From Bacteriovoracaceae bacterium UBA4097 (lineage in GTDB: Bacteria; Bdellovibrionota; Bacteriovoracia; Bacteriovoracales; Bacteriovoracaceae): a DNA stretch of 18,809 bases. Shown in pieces: positions 1-7,134 of the stretch. The translations under genes were made by a program, and so were the position numbers. The stretch's first letter is position 1. The number at the start of each line of letters is the position of its first letter. The notes under the pieces were generated by a model. That model saw only the letters and a list, made by a program, of their open reading frames with translations. It made no database searches and was not told the DNA's origin. The stretch is from positions 6,850 to 25,658 of the forward strand of contig DFXX01000024.1 of NCBI GenBank assembly GCA_002381765.1. The letters run 5' to 3'.

Positions 1-533
1 TGGTAGGACCTTCCGGCAGAATTTCTCCCGTCTTCTTTCATTCTAAATGTGGTGGGAGGACACTCAGACCAGATCAAGTCTGGGGAGGCATCGAGGAAGG
101 TTATAGATCGGTAGACTGTCCTTTCTGTCAAAAGACAGGAATGAAAGACTGGGATCACAGGATTAAAAACAGAACGTTAAATAGTATGGTGGATAAAGTA
201 TTGAATCGGTACTACTCAGATAAGATGGCCGAGGGGGCTATCAAGCTTATGCCTGATTCTCCTGAAAACTCAGAGCTTCGCTTATATGCTGGAGAGAGAC
301 TTCATATTATTAAGAAGTCCTATCTTCGAAATCTATTTGGAAGAAATGTGCTTCCTTCCAATAATTTTGTCATGACTCAGAAGGGACATGATTTTCATGT
401 TCAAGGAAAGGGCTATGGTCATGGAGTGGGGATGTGCCAGTTAGGTGCTCTTGAACTCGCCAAACGTGGTTATAATTATCGTCAGATACTTTCCCATTAT
501 TTTCCCCGTCACAAAATGAAGAAGATTTATTGA
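1..533 (+). CDS. SpoIID/LytB-domain protein, 3' part (5' end outside window)
   Basis: The reading frame is open from base 3 with no start needed, so the gene begins before the window; the first Met inside (base 141) is not the start. The visible 176 residues carry two hallmarks of the SpoIID family: an HSKCGG motif followed by VWGG and a Cys pair (CPFC), and the C-terminal block GKGYGHGVGMCQLGALELA followed by ILSHYF. SpoIID of Bacillus is a lytic transglycosylase that cuts glycan strands already stripped of peptides; homologues occur in many Gram-negatives. The catalytic Glu of the family would lie upstream and cannot be checked. The stop is one base from the ATG of the amidase gene, so the two are almost certainly co-transcribed and translationally coupled. 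Function in this organism is inferred: wall remodelling, possibly in division, predation or sporulation-like encystment. Confidence 0.85.
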   Translation, partial: VGPSGRISPVFFHSKCGGRTLRPDQVWGGIEEGYRSVDCPFCQKTGMKDWDHRIKNRTLNSMVDKVLNRYYSDKMAEGAIKLMPDSPENSELRLYAGERLHIIKKSYLRNLFGRNVLPSNNFVMTQKGHDFHVQGKGYGHGVGMCQLGALELAKRGYNYRQILSHYFPRHKMKKIY

Positions 534-534
534 T

Positions 535-1251
535 ATGTATTTTTTAGCACTTTTATTCTTACTTATTACCACTGAGATTTCGGCAAAAGTTGTATTAATT
601 GATCCTGGCCACGGCGGAGAAGAAGTAGGGGCAATTGGACATATTGGAAATAAGAATAAATATTATGAGAAAGATCTTGCTCTTCGTTTGGCAAAAAAAA
701 TTAAAGATGAACTTGCTAAAAGCACTTCTGCCTATCTTACTAGAAGTATAGACCGTTTAGTGAGTCTTCAGGACAGAGCTCAAATGGCAGATGATGTTCG
801 AGCAGATCTCTTTCTCTCTATTCATTTCAATTCTTCAGTGAATGAAAAAAGCCATGGCTTTGAAATGTACTACCTTGATAACAACTCCAATGTTGCCACT
901 CAGAAGGTAGAAAGATCAGAGAATTTAAACCTCAAGGGTGAGGAACTCATTGTAAACCAGATTCTGGTAGACCTAGTTGTCCAACAAACCGTAAGTCACT
1001 CAAAGCAACTTGCTCGTGATGTTCATGAAAAGTTAAAACCTGTTTTGAAGAAAAATAAACTAGATGATCGCGGAATTAAACCGGGTCTCTTCTACGTACT
1101 AGCTCTTTCTAAAAGACCAGGACTCTTGATTGAAGTTGGATTTATGTCAAATCCAGGAGAGCTTCAAAAAGTTAAAGAGGAAAAATTTCTGAATGAAATG
1201 GCAAAGGCCATCTCTGAGGGAGTGATGGCCTTTGTTAAAAATATGAAATAA
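535..1251 (+). CDS. N-acetylmuramoyl-L-alanine amidase (Amidase_3, AmiC-like)
   Basis: Zinc amidase that cleaves the bond between N-acetylmuramic acid and the stem peptide. A signal peptide (residues 1-17, ending ISA) sends it to the periplasm. The Amidase_3 domain fills the rest: LIDPGHGG with zinc ligand His26, Glu45 in YYEKDLAL, His97 in SIHFNSS, and the catalytic Glu200 in LLIEVGFMSN. There is no AMIN or SPOR targeting domain, so this is a compact 238-residue enzyme. Start ATG 535 lies one base after the SpoIID-like stop, so initiation probably depends on coupling. In SpoIID/SpoIIP systems an amidase strips peptides first and SpoIID then cuts the naked glycan; the adjacency suggests the same division of labour here. 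The last 50 bases contain a hairpin that may terminate transcription. Confidence 0.93.
   Translation: MYFLALLFLLITTEISAKVVLIDPGHGGEEVGAIGHIGNKNKYYEKDLALRLAKKIKDELAKSTSAYLTRSIDRLVSLQDRAQMADDVRADLFLSIHFNSSVNEKSHGFEMYYLDNNSNVATQKVERSENLNLKGEELIVNQILVDLVVQQTVSHSKQLARDVHEKLKPVLKKNKLDDRGIKPGLFYVLALSKRPGLLIEVGFMSNPGELQKVKEEKFLNEMAKAISEGVMAFVKNMK
1202..1240 (+). terminator. Candidate terminator inside the 3' end of the amidase gene
   Basis: An 11-bp perfect inverted repeat (arms 1202-1212 and 1224-1234, CAAAGGCCATC against GATGGCCTTTG) with an 11-base loop lies inside the last codons of the amidase, followed by a weak T-rich run TTTGTT. The downstream gene is convergent with only eight bases between the stops, so a terminator embedded in coding sequence is plausible and could act in both directions. 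The T tract is poor and the loop is long, so this is tentative. Confidence 0.4.
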
Positions 1252-1259
1252 GAAATATT

Positions 1260-1832
1260 CTAGTAAGTTCTACAGAATGAGAAAGGCTGCTGAGTCATAA
1301 GTCTTCCACCATCCAACCATCTAAATTCTGCAGTCGCTCCACCAGGAAATACAATCGTTGCTGCAGTTATTGGCTTGAAAAGACATTTTGTATATGAACC
1401 AATTTTAATGCCCATCAATTGTCCCTGACCAGTAGGTGAGAAAGCTCGCGGACACATATAACCAACAAAGAGAGGGGGCTCACCCGGAGCTCTACCCACT
1501 AAAGTGGCTACATCACCATATGAAGTTACACCAACGTAAACATCATTAGGAGAGATGGTTGTAGGAAAATTTACTAGAGGGATTTGAATCTGGACACGTT
1601 GCATCGGTGCATAGCCCGAACATGTATTTTCCTGCATTACTTTATTTACAGCCGTTCCACCAAATGAATAGGGAGAGTTGACCGTGCCAGGAGTATAGGG
1701 AGAATATCCATCGGTGTAAGGATTCGAATAGTCCCAACTACTTTTTTTTCCGGACGTATTATCCTTCCCACATCCCACGAGTAGCGCGGTAAAAAGTGTT
1801 AGGCCTAATAGTAAATGTCCACTCGGTTTCAT
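1260..1832 (-). CDS. Predicted lipoprotein of unknown function
   Basis: A 190-residue secreted lipoprotein that I do not recognise. Residues 1-20 form a signal peptide with lipobox LLVGC; Cys21 would be lipidated. Residues about 33-57 are rich in Tyr, Pro, Ser and Gly (a flexible linker), followed by a compact domain of about 130 residues, predicted beta-rich from alternating hydrophobic residues (VQIQIPLVNF, DVYVGVTSYG). Four further cysteines (71, 127, 150, 187) could form two disulfides in the periplasm; the oxidoreductase encoded at 3023-3802 is a possible but unproven partner in that. The start is supported by AAGGAG seven bases before the ATG. The gene stands alone on the minus strand between two plus-strand groups. 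Confidence 0.8.
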   Translation of the reverse strand: MKPSGHLLLGLTLFTALLVGCGKDNTSGKKSSWDYSNPYTDGYSPYTPGTVNSPYSFGGTAVNKVMQENTCSGYAPMQRVQIQIPLVNFPTTISPNDVYVGVTSYGDVATLVGRAPGEPPLFVGYMCPRAFSPTGQGQLMGIKIGSYTKCLFKPITAATIVFPGGATAEFRWLDGGRLMTQQPFSFCRTY

Positions 1833-1844
1833 TTCAAGACTCCT

Positions 1845-1857
1845 TCGTCTTAGACGA
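1845..1857. promoter_or_regulatory. Short perfect palindrome in the 5' leader of the lipoprotein gene
   Basis: TCGTCT-T-AGACGA, six-base arms around one base, overlaps the leader just upstream of the Shine-Dalgarno region of the minus-strand lipoprotein gene. It could be an operator or a small RNA hairpin. No convincing promoter elements could be assigned in the 149-base divergent region (1833-1981), so the role is uncertain. Confidence 0.25.
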
Positions 1858-1981
1858 TCTACCCCGCGTATCGGACAGACCCCCCTATAAACTTTAGTAA
1901 AAAGTTTTCTTGTTTATCGAGGTTAGGCGTTTTTTGCCTCTTAAAGGTTGAAAATCTGCCTAGTTTTAAGAGTTTACCGAT

Positions 1982-2950
1982 TTGATATATCATCAAGAGA
2001 TGCTCAAACGTCTTATAGCTGATGGATATAATGGGATTAGGAAGATCTTCAAAACAGAAGATAGTCGATTTATCATGGCGGTAGGGTTGAAGGTCACCTT
2101 CATTTCCTTCACTATCAATCTCTTTATTTACTTTTTTTTATTTCAGATCTTAAGGATTAATCATGCCTTCTTTAAGGCCCATGGTTTTCCAGATTTTCAA
2201 AGCGGTTCTCCTTTCTACGATGCTATCACTGGGGAAGCTCTAGATAATCTTCCGATTCTGTTTCTTTTTCATATCGTGCTTTTTTTTGTGGGCGTTTATG
2301 TCGGCAGATTACTTTTAAGACCCTTTAGAACGATTGGAGACTATTGTGAGAATACTCTTAACGACCCTAATTATGACTATAGAGTAGAAGCCTTTAGTAA
2401 CTACAGTCTTTTAACTCGATTCTCTGAACTGTTCTTTGAATACTTAAGAGATTCACGTGAGAAAAAAGAACTCCTTCAACACAGTATTCCTCCTCAGTTT
2501 TCAAAAATTCATAAGCCGGTTCAGGATAAAGTATTTATGCTGCATTTTGGGCTATTGCTTATAGTGATCTCGATTATAAGTGCAGTATTTATTATCCAGA
2601 GTTCATCAGCTATTTATACCAAGATGGTGGAGCTCGCCATGACCACCCTTCCCGGAAGTAAGGGTATCCACCGTTACCTAACTGAGCAGACATTTATCCT
2701 GGATGATCTGGTTAATATGACCATTGTCTTAGTTATCATCTTTTACACTGTCTTGGGTGTGCATCTCTATTCCAAAGTCTCAGGTGCGGCTTTCGGCATC
2801 TTCTCCACCATGAGAAGCTTCATGAAAGGCAACCATACTACTCGGGTACACCTTATCGGCTATGCTTATATCCGTGACCATACTAGAAAGCTCAACAAAT
2901 ACCTGGATTATATTCACAATAATTACGTGAAAGATAAGAGGAATGGTTGA
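1982..2950 (+). CDS. Membrane protein with two TM-TM-HAMP-like halves, function unknown
   Basis: The protein has 322 residues with four predicted membrane helices at about 34-58, 90-112, 185-207 and 244-264. Each pair is followed by a HAMP-like linker: about 112-158 (begins LLRPFRTIGDY) and about 266-312 (contains MKGNHTTRV, then a helix with LNKYLDYI). The TM1-TM2 and TM3-TM4 loops of about 30-40 residues would be periplasmic. No kinase, cyclase, chemoreceptor or other output domain follows, so it may be a stand-alone signal relay or a membrane scaffold; this is inference. The start is taken as TTG 1982, with AAGAG nine bases upstream; an ATG at 2000 (residue 7) is an alternative but has no well-spaced ribosome site. 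No terminator separates it from the DsbA-like gene 72 bases downstream. Confidence 0.75.
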   Translation: MIYHQEMLKRLIADGYNGIRKIFKTEDSRFIMAVGLKVTFISFTINLFIYFFLFQILRINHAFFKAHGFPDFQSGSPFYDAITGEALDNLPILFLFHIVLFFVGVYVGRLLLRPFRTIGDYCENTLNDPNYDYRVEAFSNYSLLTRFSELFFEYLRDSREKKELLQHSIPPQFSKIHKPVQDKVFMLHFGLLLIVISIISAVFIIQSSSAIYTKMVELAMTTLPGSKGIHRYLTEQTFILDDLVNMTIVLVIIFYTVLGVHLYSKVSGAAFGIFSTMRSFMKGNHTTRVHLIGYAYIRDHTRKLNKYLDYIHNNYVKDKRNG

Positions 2951-3022
2951 ATTCTCTTAAGGCTTTGCTAACATGTTAAAAAACAAAATTGTACTCATTT
3001 TACCGATGATAAAAGGAAAGAT

Positions 3023-3802
3023 ATGAAAAGATTGTTATCACTCGTGGTTCTTTTGGCCATGACCGTAGGATGTACTTCTAAAGATGATATTAAAAAGATG
3101 ATGAAGGAGAATCCTGAAATTATAACTGAAGCGATCGAAGCCAATCCTGAGAAATTTATCGATGCTTTAAATAATGCCGTTAAGAATGCTCAAGAGGGTC
3201 AGTCTAAGAAGCGCGAAGAAGATGAGAAGAAGGCGCTTGAAGACAGTTTCAATAATCCTCTTCAAGCAGAGATCCGCCCGGATGAATCTTTCCGTGGTCC
3301 TAAAGACGCTCCGATTACACTAATCGAATATTCAGATTTTGAGTGTCCCTTCTGTTCAAGAGGTTTCAATACCGTTATGGAACTTATGGAGAAGTATAAA
3401 GGTAAGATTCGTTTTGCTTATAAGCATCTTCCTTTAAGTTTTCACCCTCAGGCGATGCCAGCTTCTCAGTATTATGAGGCGATTAGACTTCAAGATCCAG
3501 AGAAGGCTTGGCAGTTTCATGATCGTATCTACAAAGACCAACGTAAACTTCAAAACGGTGAGTCTTTCCTTAAGAGTGTTGCTAAAGACTTGAAAGTTGA
3601 TATGAATAAGCTTGCGAAAGACGTAAACTCAGAAGCGGTTAAGAAGCGTATTGCTGATGATATGGAAGAAGCTGCTAAGTTTGGCTTCCAAGGGACTCCT
3701 GGATTCCTTCTAAATGGAGTTCCAGTTAAAGGTGCATACCCGACTGCTCACTTCGACAGCCTTATTGAAGAGCTAAAGAAGCGTGGAAAGATCTCTCTTT
3801 AA
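3023..3802 (+). CDS. DsbA-like thiol-disulfide oxidoreductase (thioredoxin fold), probable lipoprotein
   Basis: This 259-residue periplasmic thioredoxin-fold protein has a signal peptide ending MTVGC, so Cys17 is a likely lipidation site, although Thr at -3 is not ideal. Residues 21-75 are charged and helical with two NPE-containing stretches (ENPEIITEAI, ANPEKFIDAL). The catalytic domain starts near residue 92: EYSDFECPFC holds the active-site pair Cys108/Cys111, and GTPGF holds the cis-Pro226 typical of DsbA/DsbG-like and Thioredoxin_4 proteins. The closing part, LLNGVPVKGAYP, is typical of this group. It probably forms or shuffles disulfides in exported proteins. The CPFC centre does not by itself tell oxidase from isomerase, and no DsbB-like partner is in the window. 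AAGG lies seven bases before the ATG. A strong terminator follows. Confidence 0.9.
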   Translation: MKRLLSLVVLLAMTVGCTSKDDIKKMMKENPEIITEAIEANPEKFIDALNNAVKNAQEGQSKKREEDEKKALEDSFNNPLQAEIRPDESFRGPKDAPITLIEYSDFECPFCSRGFNTVMELMEKYKGKIRFAYKHLPLSFHPQAMPASQYYEAIRLQDPEKAWQFHDRIYKDQRKLQNGESFLKSVAKDLKVDMNKLAKDVNSEAVKKRIADDMEEAAKFGFQGTPGFLLNGVPVKGAYPTAHFDSLIEELKKRGKISL

Positions 3803-3820
3803 TAATTAGACGACAAAACC

Positions 3821-3847
3821 AAAGCCCCGGTTATGCCGGGGCTTTTT
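3821..3847 (+). terminator. Rho-independent terminator after the DsbA-like gene
   Basis: A perfect 10-bp stem (AAAGCCCCGG against CCGGGGCTTT) with a five-base loop is followed by a T run. It separates the upstream genes from the flagellar operon. Confidence 0.93.
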
Positions 3848-3917
3848 AGTTTAGGGAAGTGGAAGCCACTGTTTTGACACTCCCTCGGCAAAATCTTCCC
3901 TGCTAAACTACAGAACC

Positions 3918-3946
3918 TTGATTCTGATCCCATTGGCAGTTATAAT
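3918..3946 (+). promoter_or_regulatory. Candidate sigma70-type promoter of the flagellar operon
   Basis: TTGATT (3918-3923) and a perfect TATAAT (3941-3946) are separated by the ideal 17 bases. The predicted start near 3953 leaves a leader of about 37 bases before the fliL ATG at 3990. It lies between the strong terminator and fliL, exactly where an operon promoter is expected. No sigma54 (GG-N10-GC) or sigma28 match was found here. Not experimentally known. Confidence 0.65.
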
Positions 3947-3989
3947 TTTGACAAGGCCCAAGGAATGGGACTTTTCTGAAAAGGTTAAA

Positions 3990-4529
3990 ATGGCTGAAGA
4001 AATTAAACCAGGATCGGTTCCGGAATCATCATCGAAGAGTCCACTGCTCATTATTCTTATGATTGTGAATATCGTTGCAATGGGGACAGTCGCTTTCTTT
4101 CAATGGCGATTCATGCAGATGGAAGCTAGCCGTCCTGATCTCACGCAACTTCTAAAAGAGCAAAACGCCCCTAAGACTTCTAATGAAGCTGTCGGTGAAC
4201 AAGTACCTGGTGAAGTGGTAAAGAAAGAGAATCTTCTTCCGTTGGATAGCTTCACTGTTAACCTCGCGCAAGGTGAGGGACCACGGCGCTATGTAAGACT
4301 CGATGCTGTTCTTAAAATGAGTGAGGATGCTAAGACTCCTGAATTTGAAGCTAGAAAGCCTCAGATCAGAGACACTATCATCAGTATTCTTAATACAAAA
4401 AGAGCAGAAGACCTTCTTAAAAAAGAAGGAAAGAGTTATCTCAAAGAAGAGATTAAAGCTTCTATCAATTCATTTATGGTTGATGGAAGAGTGGAAGATA
4501 TTTACTATATTAGCTTCCAAATCAACTAG
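3990..4529 (+). CDS. fliL: Flagellar basal body-associated protein FliL
   Basis: FliL is a single-pass inner-membrane protein that surrounds or supports the motor stators. The start is set at ATG 3990, not the longer TTG frame from 3918, because AAGG sits five bases upstream, the TTG lies inside the -35 element of the promoter, and the family begins with a short cytoplasmic tail. The result is 179 residues: cytoplasmic tail 1-17, TM helix about 18-38, then a periplasmic domain. The conserved FliL features are visible: LLPLDSFTVNLA, the RRYVRLDAVLKM strand, and the C-terminal helices RDTIISILNTK and LKEEIKASINSF. It is first in the operon and 39 bases ahead of fliM. Confidence 0.92.
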   Translation: MAEEIKPGSVPESSSKSPLLIILMIVNIVAMGTVAFFQWRFMQMEASRPDLTQLLKEQNAPKTSNEAVGEQVPGEVVKKENLLPLDSFTVNLAQGEGPRRYVRLDAVLKMSEDAKTPEFEARKPQIRDTIISILNTKRAEDLLKKEGKSYLKEEIKASINSFMVDGRVEDIYYISFQIN

Positions 4530-4568
4530 TAGGCAGGATGCTGACTAGCGAGTCCCAGGAGGGGAGAG

Positions 4569-5585
4569 ATGGCCCAAGTACTGAGCCAAGATGAAGTAGA
4601 CGCATTACTTAATGCGGTCAACGATGATGGAGATGATTCATCTTCATCTATGGGTGGATCTTCATCTGATGACGGTGATGCCGGATTTAGTGAGGTCGAG
4701 GAATCGGATGCTAATATCCAACCTTATGATCTTACCAATCAGGATCGTGTTATTCGTGGGCGAATGCCAATTCTCGAAATCATTTACGAGAGATTCATTC
4801 GTCAGTTCAGGGTTTCTCTTTCAAACTCCCTAAGAAAGATTTCTACCATTTCCATGATCTCTACCGATCTGTTGAAGTTCGGTGAATTTGTGAACACTCT
4901 TCCTATCCCTTCATGCATGTGCATCATGCGCTTTAATGAGCTTCGTGGTCCGGCACTGATCGTCTTTGAATCTAAATTAGCTTACGCCATTATTGACTCT
5001 TATTTTGGTGGAACTGATCGACCTTTTACTAAGATTGAAGGTAAGGAATTCACGTCTATTGAGCTCTCGTTTATGAGAAGAGTTATGGACATGGCCATTA
5101 GCGATCTTGAAGAAGCTTGGGCACCAGTTCATAAGATCGATGCTCAATATGTTCGTACTGAGATTAATCCTCAGTTCGTGGGTGTTGTTCCTCCATCAGA
5201 TGTAATTATCACCACCACCTTTGAAGTAGAGTTCGAATCTGCTTCAGGAACAATCATGGTGGTCATTCCTTATTCCACTATTGAACCAATTAAGCAGAAA
5301 CTCTCTTCCAGCTATCAAACCGATAATGATGTGGTTGATACACTTTGGACTCGTTCTATGCAGGAGCATGTTCAGCATGCGGAAGCGACTGCTGTTGTGA
5401 AGTTAGGGGAAACCGAGATGTCTATTGGAGACCTGATTGGTCTACAGGTTGGAGATATTATTCCATTATCTCAAGAGGTATCTGGGGAGTTAGATCTGGA
5501 GATTGAAGAGTCTAAGAAAATGAAGTGCCTGATTGGCGTTTATAAGGGCAATAGAGCAGTACAAATCACCCGTAGGATCACATAA
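4569..5585 (+). CDS. fliM: Flagellar motor switch protein FliM
   Basis: FliM is the C-ring protein that binds phosphorylated CheY and sets rotation direction. Its 338 residues are near the usual length. The N-terminal CheY-binding peptide LSQDEVDALLNAV is textbook. It is followed by an acidic Ser/Asp/Gly-rich linker (about 20-47), the middle CheC-like domain beginning LTNQDRVIRGRMP and containing AYAIIDSYFGG, and a C-terminal SpoA domain (about 260-335) that pairs with FliN. A strong ribosome site AGGAGG lies a few bases before the ATG. The retained CheY peptide implies chemotaxis input, although no che gene is in the window. Confidence 0.97.
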   Translation: MAQVLSQDEVDALLNAVNDDGDDSSSSMGGSSSDDGDAGFSEVEESDANIQPYDLTNQDRVIRGRMPILEIIYERFIRQFRVSLSNSLRKISTISMISTDLLKFGEFVNTLPIPSCMCIMRFNELRGPALIVFESKLAYAIIDSYFGGTDRPFTKIEGKEFTSIELSFMRRVMDMAISDLEEAWAPVHKIDAQYVRTEINPQFVGVVPPSDVIITTTFEVEFESASGTIMVVIPYSTIEPIKQKLSSSYQTDNDVVDTLWTRSMQEHVQHAEATAVVKLGETEMSIGDLIGLQVGDIIPLSQEVSGELDLEIEESKKMKCLIGVYKGNRAVQITRRIT

Positions 5586-5597
5586 AAGGAAATAAAT

Positions 5598-5954
5598 ATG
5601 GCGTCACCAGAAATGTCAGAAAACAATAAAGATGCTATTCGCGAATTAGCTGATGGGATTAAGGCGGGGGATGATGCCCTTAATAAACTAAAAGTTCAGA
5701 ATTTAGACTTTATTCTCGATATCCCACTAAAAGTCAGTGTTGAACTAGGCAGATCAAAGGTCATCATTAAAGATCTTTTGCAGTTAGGTCAAGGGTCTGT
5801 TCTGGAACTAGATAAGTTAGCAGGTGAGCCGCTGGAAGTTCTTGTAAATGGCAAGCTGGTTGCAAGAGGAGAGGTTGTGGTGGTGAATGAGAAGTTCGGC
5901 ATCCGCCTGACTGATATCATAAGCCCTCTTGAGAGAATTGAATCTCTAAAATAA
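5598..5954 (+). CDS. fliN: Flagellar motor switch protein FliN
   Basis: FliN forms the lower rim of the C-ring with FliM and helps dock export substrates through FliH. Its 118 residues are short compared with enterobacterial FliN (about 137). A variable N-terminal tail of about 38 residues precedes a complete SpoA domain: PLKVSVELGRSKVIIKDLL, the VLELDKLAGEPLEVLVNG core and LVARGEVVVVNEKFGIRLT. It starts 12 bases after the fliM stop with AAGGAAA upstream. Confidence 0.96.
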   Translation: MASPEMSENNKDAIRELADGIKAGDDALNKLKVQNLDFILDIPLKVSVELGRSKVIIKDLLQLGQGSVLELDKLAGEPLEVLVNGKLVARGEVVVVNEKFGIRLTDIISPLERIESLK

Positions 5955-5998
5955 TTCAAGCATTTGAGAGTTAATCAGTAACCAGGAAGGAAGCTGTT

Positions 5999-7117
5999 AT
6001 GAATAGGAAGTTCTTCACATTTTTGCTCGCCATGGGATTGTTCCCATTTAGCACCTTCGCCGGTGTCAAAGTGGCTTCAATAAATCTCAAGACCGAAGAC
6101 AAAAATGGATTTCTGAATATTTCAGTAGAGGGGCGCTCAAGCGAGTTACCGGAGCTGAAGGTGACAGGGAAGACAATTGAAATCAACCTGGGAAAAGCCG
6201 ATCCCTTTAAATCAATCAGTAAAAACATTAAGGGTGCAGAATTAACGGCCACTACTGTAAATGGTATGGCGGTAATCACCGCAACACTTCCTTATGAAAT
6301 ACCTGCAAATTCTGTAAATCTGGGTTGGAAGAATAAAGATATAGAAGTTAATTTTAAGAGAGGAGTATTTACTCCTGCGACTACTTCGGTACCAACTAAA
6401 GTAGAGGCACCTACCAAGATAGTTCCCGTGCTTAAGAAGGTTGAAGAAACTAAAACTGCTAACAATAAAGTTTCAAAGGACATTCTTAATGAGGAGTATC
6501 TTAACTCCCTTATGGCAGAAGATTCAAAAGTTTCCGCAAAAAAAGATGAAGTAAGTGTTAAGCAGGCCGCTCCTGCTAAAACTGAAGTGAAAGAGAATAC
6601 TCTTAAAGGCGATGGTTTTTCTTTCGCTGGTTACGCCGCAAAGTTTACAATTTTTCTTGCCGTAGTACTCGGTCTTTTTTATGGAATTGTTCAGATTCTT
6701 AAAAAAGGAGTCTTCAATCGAGGCAAGTTAGGCTTTTTGAATAATACTAAAATGATTGAAATTCTTAGTACGACTTATGTTTCTCCCAAGCGCACACTTA
6801 TGGTGGTTAGAGCGCATAAGCAAATCTTCTTAGTTGCTAACTCAGAGAGTGGATTTACTTTTCTTTCTGAAATGAACGATGTTTCAGGACTAATGAAAGA
6901 AGGTGAAAAAGAGATCACCGGTACTAATTTTGATTTGAATTTGGCTGCAGCTGAAAATACTGGCTTAGATGCTCTTAAGCTGAAAGAAAACATTATGGAA
7001 TCATCGCCAATTCCAGAAGAGAAGGGCATTGCTGCTTTATCTGCCAAAGACATTGTGAAGTTTTCAGATGAGTTGAAGAAGAAGGCCAAGAAACTAAAAC
7101 CAATTGAATTTAACTAG
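5999..7117 (+). CDS. fliO: Flagellar export protein FliO with large N-terminal periplasmic extension
   Basis: FliO helps assemble the FliP ring of the export gate. This version has 372 residues, about three times enterobacterial FliO. A signal peptide (1-21, ending TFA) is followed by a beta-rich domain at about 24-122 that resembles AMIN-type periplasmic domains in pattern, a Lys/Thr/Pro-rich linker (about 125-205), a TM helix (about 210-233) and the FliO cytoplasmic domain, recognised by KMIEILSTTYVSPKRTLMVV, KQIFLVANSESGF and TFLSEM. The C-terminal 80 residues are charged. Identity is supported by this domain and by the position between fliN and fliP. AGGAAGG lies several bases ahead of the ATG. 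AMIN similarity is my inference from pattern only. Confidence 0.88.
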   Translation: MNRKFFTFLLAMGLFPFSTFAGVKVASINLKTEDKNGFLNISVEGRSSELPELKVTGKTIEINLGKADPFKSISKNIKGAELTATTVNGMAVITATLPYEIPANSVNLGWKNKDIEVNFKRGVFTPATTSVPTKVEAPTKIVPVLKKVEETKTANNKVSKDILNEEYLNSLMAEDSKVSAKKDEVSVKQAAPAKTEVKENTLKGDGFSFAGYAAKFTIFLAVVLGLFYGIVQILKKGVFNRGKLGFLNNTKMIEILSTTYVSPKRTLMVVRAHKQIFLVANSESGFTFLSEMNDVSGLMKEGEKEITGTNFDLNLAAAENTGLDALKLKENIMESSPIPEEKGIAALSAKDIVKFSDELKKKAKKLKPIEFN

Positions 7118-7134
7118 CTTCAACCAGGAACTCA

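Noticed and set aside
2969..2978. TAACATGTTA palindrome between the membrane protein and DsbA-like genes
   Set aside because: Ten-base AT-rich palindromes are common by chance and nothing else marks it as an operator.
2984..3009. Sigma-28-like promoter (CAAA, then ACCGATGA) before the DsbA-like gene
   Set aside because: The -35 core is imperfect and the spacing is 14 rather than 15 bases; such matches occur by chance in AT-rich leaders.
3931..3950. Sigma54 site (TTGGCA followed by TTTTG)
   Set aside because: The GG is not followed ten bases later by GC, the invariant requirement.
3918..3989. N-terminal extension of FliL from TTG 3918
   Set aside because: The TTG lies within a good -35 element, has no ribosome site, and ATG 3990 gives the family-typical short cytoplasmic tail.
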